A stretch of DNA of 64,000 nt, from assembly GCA_029219465.1 (NCBI GenBank), contig JAQXTL010000004.1, positions 372,001-436,000 of the forward strand. The letters run 5' to 3'. The notes below the pieces were generated by a model. It was not told the DNA's origin and made no database searches. It saw only the letters and a list, made by a program, of their open reading frames with translations. This document shows, piece by piece, positions 45,401 to 53,465 of the stretch (within the stretch, counting starts at the first letter, position 1; each line of letters starts with the position of its first letter). The translations under genes and the position numbers were made by a program. The stretch comes from Methanobacteriaceae archaeon (lineage in GTDB: Archaea; Methanobacteriota; Methanobacteria; Methanobacteriales; Methanobacteriaceae).

Positions 45401-47210
45401 CTGAATCATATAATTTAATGAGCAAATCGTATGTACTTTGGAGAACATCTAAATAAGACGCACCGATTTCAGCTTTTCCAGGTGGGTAATTATAAAGAAC
45501 AATTGAAATGATTTTTTCAGAATTGTTTAAATCCTTCAAATCAGCCCATTTACTAGTAAGCTGAACCATTTTATCAACACCAGTCTGAATTACATGAACT
45601 TTAGCATTATCATCCACATATGATAAGATAATAGGACTGAACACACCTTCAAAACTTGGATATGTTACAGAGTAAGTCCATTCAGTTTGAGGTCCAATTT
45701 CACTTTCATAACTATTTTTTGAAATTTCATTAACACCTTTGAGTACTTCAACATCAATGTCTGATAAATCTCCTTCAGCAGAACCATTATTGTAACTTAA
45801 AGACCAGGAATATAATGAAACAATAGAAGAGATTCCTATTGATGAAATATTACTGATTTTGTTTAATATTGAAGACATAGATGGATCTGTGGAAAATTTA
45901 AAGACATTAAATGCTGGTCTACCAACTTCCTCAAAACCTCTGATTAAAGAATCAACTACATCTCCACCACAGTAGTAAGATGCAATAACAATAAAGTTCT
46001 TTTGTGGAGATAATTTGTCAATGAATTCCTGTTCAAATTGTTTATATAATGTAGTTGGGTCTAAAACATCTGCAAACCATTGTGCATAATCTTGAACCAT
46101 CCAATTTAGACTACCTTTACCATCACTGTCATAACCTGGATTGTTTTTAATCCATTGGTTAATTAAACTACCTTCAGGATAAATAGTAAAAATACCTAAA
46201 TCAGGATGATAAAAACCACATTCAGGCCCCATCATAGGAGCATTAGCATCATTAAGAGTCGGATTTGTATATTTAGATGGATCAATTAAGTAAAATACAT
46301 ATTTCAAATAATTCTCCATATTATGCTGCAAAATATCTTGAGACTCAATATCTTCAGATTGGAAATAAGAACCAATGTATGTATTTTCTACAGTATGGAA
46401 AGTATTCTTATTATCGTTTGCACCAACAATTTTCAATCCAGTTGAACTTAAAATTGAATCACTGTAAACACCAAATGTGTATGCAACATTATAGTTAAAG
46501 TTTGCCGGACAAACAGAAAGCAACTTACCTAATTTTTCAGCAGTTAAAGAAGAATAAACTCCTTCAGCAAACATGTCAATATGAACAAATTTTGCATATC
46601 CAAATAACCATTCCCTAGATGAATCATAGTTTCTTGTATCAATGAAAGCTACTCTTTTAGACATCTCCATTAATGCATTTACTTTTTCTGTGTGAGCAGA
46701 AGCATAATCTACTACCAACAAGATATCTGGAATAAAATCAAATGAACCTTCATAAGTTCCTGAATATCTTGTAAAATCCAATAAATTAGATTTTTTAGAT
46801 TCAAAATCTGCATAGCTAACTTCAACGTAGTATTTTTTTGCATTTAAATTTTTAATAATAACTGAACCTTTAGAATCAGTTTTATGTGTTGAAATTAATT
46901 TATTATTGGAATCAAACAATTTAACAGTTGCACCTTCTAAAGCATAACCGTCTTCATTCCAAGTATTGGCAGTTTTATTATAATGATGCTTAACATTAAT
47001 TTTAATTACATTGTTAGATGCGCCTAAAATCTCTTTATCAACCTGAGAACTCTGTAATAGAGAAATTTCACTAACATCATTCTCAATAGCTGAAGCATCC
47101 AATACAGTTTCATTATCTTGCGCTGAAATACAACTTAAAGAAAACATGACTAAAACTAATATACCTAATGTAAATAATAGTTTATTGCTTAATCTTTTCG
47201 TGATTTTCAC
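42426..47210 (-). CDS. Surface-anchored CobN/ChlH-type chelatase-like protein
   Basis: 1594 residues. A Sec signal (about 8-30) is followed by a Cna-B/carboxypeptidase-regulatory-like beta domain (about 65-140), then a full CobN/magnesium-chelatase H domain (about 155-1440). The family hallmark MGTHGTLEWLPGK is near 756-768, with NPGEAMIARDRS just after and WGTEISRTEGIGVAEFLYFLG near 1090. A CCHHTC motif is near 1440. A Ser/Ala-rich stalk (about 1480-1555), one TM helix (about 1560-1582) and an acidic tail end it. So a normally cytoplasmic tetrapyrrole chelatase subunit is displayed outside the cell. The GTG start has GGGG directly against it; ACG at 47201 fits the GGTGA site better. Confidence 0.87.
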   Translation of the reverse strand: MKITKRLSNKLLFTLGILVLVMFSLSCISAQDNETVLDASAIENDVSEISLLQSSQVDKEILGASNNVIKINVKHHYNKTANTWNEDGYALEGATVKLFDSNNKLISTHKTDSKGSVIIKNLNAKKYYVEVSYADFESKKSNLLDFTRYSGTYEGSFDFIPDILLVVDYASAHTEKVNALMEMSKRVAFIDTRNYDSSREWLFGYAKFVHIDMFAEGVYSSLTAEKLGKLLSVCPANFNYNVAYTFGVYSDSILSSTGLKIVGANDNKNTFHTVENTYIGSYFQSEDIESQDILQHNMENYLKYVFYLIDPSKYTNPTLNDANAPMMGPECGFYHPDLGIFTIYPEGSLINQWIKNNPGYDSDGKGSLNWMVQDYAQWFADVLDPTTLYKQFEQEFIDKLSPQKNFIVIASYYCGGDVVDSLIRGFEEVGRPAFNVFKFSTDPSMSSILNKISNISSIGISSIVSLYSWSLSYNNGSAEGDLSDIDVEVLKGVNEISKNSYESEIGPQTEWTYSVTYPSFEGVFSPIILSYVDDNAKVHVIQTGVDKMVQLTSKWADLKDLNNSEKIISIVLYNYPPGKAEIGASYLDVLQSTYDLLIKLYDSGYTTCDIRKEMNITEFTNLLFDMGNKGSWAGGLLKKYVESNWDELVKHNQLISMDQFLDLTDDLPDSLFEQMVSQWGSGLGKSMVYTADDGNQYLVIPGIWFGNIFITYQPSRGWEEADINEVINNFHDLTLPPHQQYVAFYEWMDKVAHVNAIVSMGTHGTLEWLPGKNLGVGSGDWSFELTKIPTIYPYIVSNPGEAMIARDRSLAMLITHMTPAIVTSELYGQYAELNNYITYYKDQMKLNVTSNADEYKQKIIKLAPSLGFKAYDKSTSFDKWLDDLHLYLENMGDDFMTYGLHTIGKILTGEELSGEVVTIVTSQTKIYNQIMEFLYPNLKGKDFYKDIQGSVKYVNERHAVEAFMKNFADALVNGSSVDDFANLFGISKNSSLYQSMSYAQQVIVNIQNNNEWNAILTALSGGYVKAGLFADPAYGDSIPTGSDGYASDSTRMPSQAAYESAVKIVDLLLANYYEQHGKWPEMNALILWGTEISRTEGIGVAEFLYFLGCKPQWSNNGKVVGVELIPLEELTIKLNDGSVVNRPRIDVYASIVTSNKDWLTWMVSATKLAANANESAKDNYVIKHYKENPTLDRLFGLPGNILEGTGMSTLIPNTANWNITTLNEACLNIYLETVSFAWTIDENGEISINKQKDTFKYLLTKTDLITQNLDSTWRVLDSDDYYDWFGGLYNAASLLREQAGLKRPDTAFVDIRDKNRYVSRTYEDELEFEIRTTFLNPKYITPLKGTAAGMNWIATRMQNAFGLLTVSNNKLNSQLGNQMADVLLDLASGITDSSTSYGIQSSLAHMIYMANQGTWDADSKLVEKLANEYMNQVLQYGVACCHHTCKNLEFNMKVIQASSLTEAQKAEFAKMLAEATNTDPLYEMEDGGKNAHELVNGTDATEQSSSASGGATSAGQDMSQPAADAKTAAESQSSSSSAGESQANAYELSQSSASKSASSSEASMPIFIIIAIIVLIAIFVVGYAKKDDEDFDDY

Positions 47211-47400
47211 CCCCTTTTACAATCAATCATATAGCAATATTTTATAATCTACTATGAAATTAAATTGTATTTAAAAACATATAAAGTTTATTGAAATTAA
47301 GTTTAATATTAAAATAATTCAGTCTACTTTAACACATTTTAGATACCTTTAAATATGTAATACGACTAATAAAATGTACCAATATAAAAGAGGTGACAAG
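47211..47400. promoter_or_regulatory. Divergent promoter region of the CobN-like and DUF1002-like genes
   Basis: On the minus strand a TATA-like CTTTATATG lies near 47278-47287 (start near 47255). On the plus strand CTTTAAATATG lies at about 47347-47357 (start near 47380). No clear shared operator was seen. Confidence 0.4.
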
Positions 47401-48204
47401 ATGCATAAAAATAATATTATAATAGCTATTTTATCAATAATAATTATTGGAATGCTTATCCCAGTAGGTTTTTCAGTTAATGACAATCAAGTTGTATTAA
47501 CCTATGGTGAAACAACAAAAAATAATGCTGAATACAAAAATATTGTTGATACATTTTTTGAAAGTCAAACAGGCATTGATTTAAAAGGAGTAAATTCAAA
47601 AATAATCACTGCTAGTGAAGTAAATAAAATTTCAAGTACAATAACTGGGAAAAATTATAATTCAAATCAAATATTTTCATCTGCATTAGTTGATTTAAAT
47701 GATAATGAAAATCTTAAGGTCACTGTAGATAAATCAAAAATCACAACAATAACCGGTGACATGTATATCTCTGCATTAAAATCTGTGGGAATTACAAAAG
47801 GACATATATTTGTAACCAGCCCAATTACTGCAACTGGTGAATCAGCATTGGCAGGAATTATGAATTCCTATGAAGAAGCAAGTGATGTTAAAATTCCAGA
47901 AACCGTAAAAGAAGCAGCAAACAACGAAATCTACACACAAGCAGAAATCGTAAACGATACAAATGTTAGTGCGGATGATTTATCTAAACTTGTTGATGAT
48001 ATTAAAGAAGTTGTGAAAAAAGAAAATATTACAGACCACCAAACTATTGTGGACTTGATTAACAATTATACTATTCAACACAATATCAACATTACAAGCA
48101 GTGATATTGAAGAACTTGCAAATAGTATAGAACAACTTCAAAATATTCAAGAAGACATTGACAATTACCAAACTGAATTGTCCAATGCAATAGATAACTC
48201 TTAA
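47401..48204 (+). CDS. Exported DUF1002 (YpuA-like) protein
   Basis: 267 residues. An N-terminal hydrophobic signal or anchor (about 5-27) is followed by a domain resembling DUF1002/YpuA: VVLTYGETTK, ITGDMYISALKSVGITKGHIFVTSPITATGESALAGIM split over about 105-150, and a helical C terminus. Its function is unknown. The ATG at 47401 follows GGTGA; an earlier in-frame ATG at 47374 precedes that site. It is divergent from the CobN-like gene. Confidence 0.8.
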   Translation: MHKNNIIIAILSIIIIGMLIPVGFSVNDNQVVLTYGETTKNNAEYKNIVDTFFESQTGIDLKGVNSKIITASEVNKISSTITGKNYNSNQIFSSALVDLNDNENLKVTVDKSKITTITGDMYISALKSVGITKGHIFVTSPITATGESALAGIMNSYEEASDVKIPETVKEAANNEIYTQAEIVNDTNVSADDLSKLVDDIKEVVKKENITDHQTIVDLINNYTIQHNINITSSDIEELANSIEQLQNIQEDIDNYQTELSNAIDNS

Positions 48205-48223
48205 AAGGACTAAATGTCCTTTT
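48203..48223. terminator. Bidirectional terminator hairpin
   Basis: AAAAGGAC and GTCCTTTT form an 8-bp stem with a TAAAT loop, followed by TTTAATTATTTTTTTT on the plus strand. It overlaps the stops of both converging genes. Confidence 0.6.
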
Positions 48224-48545
48224 TAATTATTTTTTTTAATTCATCGAGATTTAAAATGATGAAATTTCTATAATCTGGATTAGCTAAAACTTTATATTGT
48301 TTTTTATTTGTTTTTTCATATGCTTCCTGCATTACACTTTGCAGATAGTCCACATCACTTGACAATATAAGATCAAGCTTAATTTTTTCATCATGAGTTA
48401 AATTATCCAGATAAGATTTGATTGTTGAGTCGAATTTAGCAACCAGATTTGAGTTTCTTTTAGCCATACTGTTAATCACAAATGAAGGAACCAAAGAAAA
48501 TAAATGGCTGTACTGCTCAACATCACTGTAAGTAATTTTATTCAT
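48210..48545 (-). CDS. Small hypothetical helical protein
   Basis: 111 residues, no signal or membrane segment, mostly helical and charged. I recognise no family. Its ATG overlaps the end of the YdeI-like gene by 4 bases (ATGA-type overlap), so the two are co-translated and may act together. Confidence 0.65.
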   Translation of the reverse strand: MNKITYSDVEQYSHLFSLVPSFVINSMAKRNSNLVAKFDSTIKSYLDNLTHDEKIKLDLILSSDVDYLQSVMQEAYEKTNKKQYKVLANPDYRNFIILNLDELKKIIKKDI

Positions 48546-49111
48546 AATAATCTCCCATAATCATTCCAACTACCAGGCATTTTTCCTTTTTTAGTATTCT
48601 CAATAAAGTTATTTAACATTCTACTAAATATATCTGCCTTTTTTCTTTCTTTTTGAATGTTTGAGATTTTAATTCTTTTATATAAATCTGGAAACTCATT
48701 AAAGTTTTTCCACACTTCATCATCACTTTTCAGTACATCTAAAATATCATCATCAATAACAAATTTCTCATTTAAATCCGGAAGTTTATTAAATCCTTCA
48801 TCAGACATTAAATTATTTTTAATTAACCATCTGCAGCGTTCTTTATTTAATTCACTCCAATGACTATTTTTACGTCTTGGAGAAAACCTCTGCATTCTTA
48901 CTCCATCAACAAGACCATATGTTGAATCAATCCATCCAAATGACAAAGCAGTATAAACAGCATCAATATAATAAAAAACAGAGTTATCCTTTGGTTTTCC
49001 TCTCTTACATTTAACCCAACATTCTTTTTGAGTCAAATGATTTAATTCTAACCATTTTCTAAACTCATCACTATTTTTACAATTTAAAACATTTTCATAG
49101 ACTTTAGTCAT
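48542..49111 (-). CDS. YdeI/OmdA family protein
   Basis: 189 residues. The family motif is present: CWVKCKRGK near 33, a YYIDAVYTALSFGWIDSTYG segment near 48-67, and RFSPRRKNSHWSELN near 75-89, followed by a C-terminal helical region with AD-FSRMLNNF. YdeI/OmdA proteins are linked in bacteria to peptide antibiotic tolerance, but the mechanism is unknown. The ATG at 49111 is chosen because GGAG lies ten bases upstream; the earlier ATG at 49126 overlaps that site. Possible acquisition from bacteria is only a guess. Confidence 0.78.
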   Translation of the reverse strand: MTKVYENVLNCKNSDEFRKWLELNHLTQKECWVKCKRGKPKDNSVFYYIDAVYTALSFGWIDSTYGLVDGVRMQRFSPRRKNSHWSELNKERCRWLIKNNLMSDEGFNKLPDLNEKFVIDDDILDVLKSDDEVWKNFNEFPDLYKRIKISNIQKERKKADIFSRMLNNFIENTKKGKMPGSWNDYGRLL

Positions 49112-49145
49112 TATTTTTATCTCCATTTAAAAAAAAAGAAAATAA

Positions 49146-49170
49146 AAATTCAACATTATATGTTGAATTT
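49146..49170 (-). terminator. Terminator hairpin of the broken adhesin gene
   Basis: AAATTCAACAT and ATGTTGAATTT form an 11-bp perfect stem with a 3-base loop; on the minus strand ATTTTTATTTTC and a T-run follow. It overlaps the TAA at 49171 that would end the restored adhesin reading frame. Confidence 0.65.
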
Positions 49171-51287
49171 AAAATGAGTCATTGAAAGGACCGTTATAAC
49201 CTGAATTCATATCATTCGGACCATTATAAGGTTTTGCATCTACTGTTCTAGTGTTAGCCATATCAAGTGAGTATTTAGTATATGAACCTGCAAGTCCACC
49301 CAAAGCACCTGCAGCAGCAGATCCTCAAATTAAAATTGCACATAGTTTTACCCTATTAAAGTTTGCATCATAAGTTTTTGAAATAATATATGATGATGCA
49401 AGACTTCCAATTAAAGCACCTACACCAGCACCTGCAGCCATACCAATATATGGATTTACTGTCACATAACCAATACCAAATCCTACAACAAAACTTGCTA
49501 CATACGAACCAACCTTAATCCAGGTAGATGCTGTTCCAGTTAAACTTTTTGCAAAGCAAACTGCAACAGTAGCATTAGCAGAGGTGATATTTTTATTATC
49601 CATTACTAAAATTCCACCATCACCAATACATATATCCAATCCATTACTATATGCATTATTGTTTAAAAAAGTACAATTATTAGTTATTAATATACCCTGA
49701 CTGAATATTGCACCACCATTTAGCATAGTTTCCAACAAATGAACAATTGTTACATAAGACTGATCCAGTGTTAAGGATTGCTCCTCCCCAGTCTTTTTGG
49801 AACCAATAATCCATTTTATTATCCTTAAATGTAACATTAGTGAATATACAGTTTCCAGCATTGTTTATAACTGCACTGTTAAATCCTTCAATATTTAAAT
49901 TTGATGCAGTAAAGATTCTTTGATCTACTTTTGCCCAATGATCTTCACTGCGACTATTAAATGAACCTTTAATTGTTGAGTTATGACCATTAATATTGAT
50001 TAAGTCAAAACCCAAATCATTAGGGGAAATAGGTTTTATGTAATTAAGTTCCATCTGTCTTAAAAAATTAATATTTAAAGCAGATGTATACTGTATTTTA
50101 TTTAAAGCACCAATATCCTTTTTTAAGATACCCTCAGCAGATTTAAAATGATATGATTTATTATTAAGAATATTTTCATAATCTTTAGTATTATTCACAG
50201 TAACATTTACAATAAATTGATAACAATTTGAATAATCATTATTAATCAATTTTGTAAAAACATCATTAAAATTAGTTACATTCTTAATATGATAATCTTT
50301 TAAGTATGTAATTCCATTTTCAAGATATTTTGAAGTAGATAATACAAATTCATTTTTGTGAATAGTTGCATAATATGAAATATTATTATCAAGAGAGTTT
50401 ACTCCACCTAACATGATACTTTTATAAACCATAGGTACTAAATCAACAGTTTCATTTGCCATATTCGAAAATACAACATTAACTAGCTTATTTGTATCAA
50501 TTTTAGTAATATTTCCATCAATTACATGAAATTGTCCTTTAGATACAAATCCACAATCTTCAATTTTAATGTTTTTGTGATTTTTATCAAGATAAATCTC
50601 ATCTTGTCCTAATTTTGATGAAGAATTAACAAAATAACAGTTTCTAACTGTAGTATTTACATTACTTAAATAAATAGAACCTCCAACTCCCCATGCGAAG
50701 TTGTTTATGAATTTATTGTATTCAATAATTCCATTTGAACCAGACCACTTTATTACACCACCATTAAAAGCACTATTTCCTTCAAATACATAATCAGAAA
50801 GGTGCCCATTATTTCCAACCCAATTAATAGGATTTTTCATATTTGCATTAATAATTCTTAAAATATCGGGATTAGAAATACCAGATTTTAATGAAGCTGG
50901 TTTTTCATTTACAAATTTGAAATTTTTAATTGTAACATTATTACCCAATACATTGAAAAATCCATAACCTTTAATTGAGTTTTTAATGGTTATTGTGTGC
51001 ATATTTCCATCAATAGTCACATTATCTACATTAATATCAATTGATGGCCTATATGCTTTTTCTTTAGTATTATCAAAAACATAATCTTTAGAAACAGTAT
51101 AATGACCTCCAGAAGTAATATTCTGAATATCACTATTTAATTCGTCAAAACTTCCCGGAACTGCAACTGACTCATCTATAACTATTTTACTACTATTAGT
51201 CAAATCTGCAGCACTTGCACAGCACACTCCTAAAAAAAGAAACAGGAATGCAATTAATAAAAAAATATTTAACCTAAAATAATTCAT
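49169..51287 (-). pseudogene. Adhesin-like protein broken by a frameshift and a stop
   Basis: A signal peptide (LNIFLLIAFLFLFLGVCCASA) and beta-helix repeats run in one frame from 51287 to about 49722. Reading one A fewer in the AAA at 49719-49721 joins NCSFVGNYA to NGGAIFSQGILITNN in the next frame. That frame continues as beta-helix and then a Gly-rich hydrophobic C-terminal region, hits TGA at 49327, and stays open after it for 51 more codons (GSAAAGALGGLAGSYTK...) to TAA at 49171, right at a terminator hairpin. So two lesions separate it from an intact ~700-residue protein. The first fragment alone would still make a truncated secreted product. Confidence 0.8.
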
Positions 51288-51423
51288 TTAATTTATCTCC
51301 AGCATCATATATGTTGCACTTAGTATATAAATTTTGGCATACCTAAATTTTTAATTAATCAAAAATTAAATTAATAAAAAAATAAAATGTAAATATTAAA
51401 CACAAATAAAAATAAGGTTTTTA

Positions 51424-51896
51424 ATGGTTAAAGAAAACAACAATATTCCAAAATTAAAACATCTAGGCAGTAAAGAGACAATATATCCTTATGACTATTC
51501 ACCTGATTTTTTAGAAACAATTGAAGACAAAAATAAGAAAAATGATTATGTAGTAACCTTTAATTGTCCAGAATTTACAAGCCTATGTCCTGTAACCGGC
51601 CAACCAGATTTTGGAAGCATAGTCATCAATTATATCCCAAATGGGAAAATTTTAGAAAGTAAATCATTAAAACTGTATTTATTTAGTTTTAGACAGTACG
51701 GTGCTTTTCATGAAGACTGTACAAACATAATTATGAATGATTTAATTGAAATCCTAGATCCAAAATATATTGAAGTAAAAGGAAATTTTATGCCCCGTGG
51801 AGAATATCCATAATGCCTTTTGCAAACTATGCAAAACATGGGACAAAATATGAAGAATTCGTAATAAAAAGAAGATTTGAACAATTAGATAAGTAA
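51424..51896 (+). pseudogene. queF: QueF-type preQ0 reductase with a one-base frameshift
   Basis: The first frame (51424-51813, 129 residues) holds [20 protein letters not shown] (catalytic Cys in SLCP), the NADPH signature [13 protein letters not shown], and FHEDC, nearly as in Bacillus QueF. It ends early after FMPRGEYP. The missing C terminus, ANYAKHGTKYEEFVIKRRF, lies in the next frame (51813-51896), its ATG overlapping the stop as TAATG. One extra G near 51800 (GGAGA to GGAGGA) restores [12 protein letters not shown] and full length. It is a true mutation, a sequencing error, or two coupled ORFs. Confidence 0.82.
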
Positions 51897-51913
51897 TTTT
51901 AATTAATTAATTT

Positions 51914-52202
51914 CATGGCCTGTTAAGAGTAACCCACCTTCTGTTTTACAGCATTCATCTTAGCGTGCTACCTTGCCTACTCAAGAGATTATCGGCAACT
52001 TTGCTCTTGCATCCTATGGAATGGCCGTTTCACCTATTCTTTTAATGTCCTCAATTAAATATCATAGTCTACCATTAAAAGACGTATCGTTTCTGCTCCA
52101 GGGTCATGCTTCTCAGCATACGTTTTTCAACGCCATAGTCTTGTATGATGGGCGGAGTTTCCTTAGTTAATAAAAACCAGCAGCTGTCTTTAACTTGCCA
52201 TG
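51914..52202 (-). ncRNA. rnpB: RNase P RNA
   Basis: About 289 nt. The universal 5' core AAGGAAACTCCGCCC (about 52150-52165) and the 3' core ACAGAAGGTGGGTTAC (about 51934-51949) are present, and the two ends pair (CATGGC with GCCATG) as helix P1. It is the catalytic RNA that matures tRNA 5' ends. The gene begins 24 nt after the initiator tRNA on the same strand. Confidence 0.92.
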
Positions 52203-52226
52203 AAAAAATAATTAATTATATAATAG

Positions 52227-52301
<75 letters not shown>

Positions 52302-52350
52302 ATACAAACAAAAATAATATATGTTACACTATATTATATGACAAATATAG

Positions 52351-52360
52351 TATATAAAGT
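52351..52360 (-). promoter_or_regulatory. TATA box of the initiator tRNA-rnpB unit
   Basis: On the minus strand ACTTTATATA lies about 50-60 bases before the tRNA, predicting a start near 52330. No promoter-like sequence separates the tRNA from rnpB. Confidence 0.5.
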
Positions 52361-52413
52361 TTTCGGAAAAATAATTAAAATCAAAGAAAATAAAAAAATC
52401 TAAAAAAAATAAA

Positions 52414-52944
52414 TTATTTATTTTCTAAAGATTCAATTCTTTTATCCAAATCATCTAATCTTTCTTCAGTGACTTTCTGGAACTCAGCAGAAGAATGTTT
52501 AAACTCTTTGAAACTTTTTTCCAATTCATCAACATTATTAGCAGTTTCATCGAATTTAGTTTGAAGGTCGTCTAAATCAGATGTAGTAGCTAAAGACCAG
52601 TCTTTAATTAATTGATCACTTTTTTGGTCTAAAAATGCATCAAGTTTTTGGGAAAAAGCACTAGTGTTAATAGAAGAACTATCAATATCACTTAATTTGA
52701 TTTTAATTTTTTTACTCATGGATTCAGATTCTTCTTCATCTTCAGAATCATCCTTTTTAGCTAAATCATATTCAGATTTATTCTTATGTTTTCCCAAAAT
52801 TTCATCCATATGAGCATCAGCGCTGTCTGGAACGATTTTTTGTAATCTTTCAACAGTGGAAGGGCTGTTTAATAAATAATAATAAACCAAAATACAAATT
52901 GCAATAATTAAAATCAAAATTGCAATAACTTCAATTGCATCCAT
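52414..52944 (-). CDS. Membrane-anchored coiled-coil protein
   Basis: 176 residues. One N-terminal TM helix (about 5-25) is followed by an acidic, helical cytoplasmic region with coiled-coil heptads at the C terminus (about 110-175). No enzymatic motif. It lies 9 bases after a second protein of the same layout (52953-53363). The pair appears specific to methanogens; a role as an envelope or cytoskeletal tether is only a guess. Confidence 0.7.
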   Translation of the reverse strand: MDAIEVIAILILIIAICILVYYYLLNSPSTVERLQKIVPDSADAHMDEILGKHKNKSEYDLAKKDDSEDEEESESMSKKIKIKLSDIDSSSINTSAFSQKLDAFLDQKSDQLIKDWSLATTSDLDDLQTKFDETANNVDELEKSFKEFKHSSAEFQKVTEERLDDLDKRIESLENK

Positions 52945-52952
52945 TTTACCAC

Positions 52953-53363
52953 CTACTTATTCATTTTGCGAAGTTTTTTCTCTTTTGCTTCAATTTCTTT
53001 AAGCATTTTTTCTAATTTTCTTTGTTCAGTTTCAGCTTCAAGTCTTGCTAATCTTTCATTAATTTCAGAATGAAGATAACCAACATTACTTCTTACTTCA
53101 GTAGTGGATTGTCTAATAGCTGAAAGACTGTCTTGTTGCTCTTTAGGTAATGGAATTGGGTTATCCATTAATCTTTTGGATTCAATGTCTTTTTCTACCA
53201 TAGACATTTTCTTAAGCTCAATTTCTCTTTCCAAGATTAAAACTGAGTTTCTTGATTGAGCAACTTTTTTCCATAAGTAAACAATGATAATTAGAACAGC
53301 AGCAACAATTACCAAAACAATCAAATAAAAAATTTGATCTGGAATTACTGGAACAGCGTTCAT
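52953..53363 (-). CDS. Membrane-anchored coiled-coil protein
   Basis: 136 residues. A TM helix at about 11-31 is followed by a charged coiled coil (about 36-65 and 90-136). A proline-rich hinge (NPIPLPKEQ) splits the two helices. It is upstream of and co-oriented with the 176-residue protein and divergent from map. No known family was recognised. Confidence 0.7.
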   Translation of the reverse strand: MNAVPVIPDQIFYLIVLVIVAAVLIIIVYLWKKVAQSRNSVLILEREIELKKMSMVEKDIESKRLMDNPIPLPKEQQDSLSAIRQSTTEVRSNVGYLHSEINERLARLEAETEQRKLEKMLKEIEAKEKKLRKMNK

Positions 53364-53465
53364 TTTTTAACCTCCAATTATATTTATAGAGTAACTAATA
53401 TAAATATAAATATAAATCTTATTTATTATATAATTAATTATTTAAATACCAAGAAGGAAAAAAAC

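Noticed and set aside
49325-49327. TGA in the adhesin frame as a selenocysteine codon.
   Set aside because: It is in a Gly/Ala-rich structural region, no SECIS-like element was seen, and the same gene has a second lesion, so decay or error is simpler.
51800-51815. Programmed frameshifting in queF.
   Set aside because: There is no slippery heptamer or downstream stem; a one-base loss explains the break.
51973-52170. A plus-strand 65-codon ORF.
   Set aside because: It lies wholly inside the RNase P RNA gene on the other strand and has no codon or motif support.
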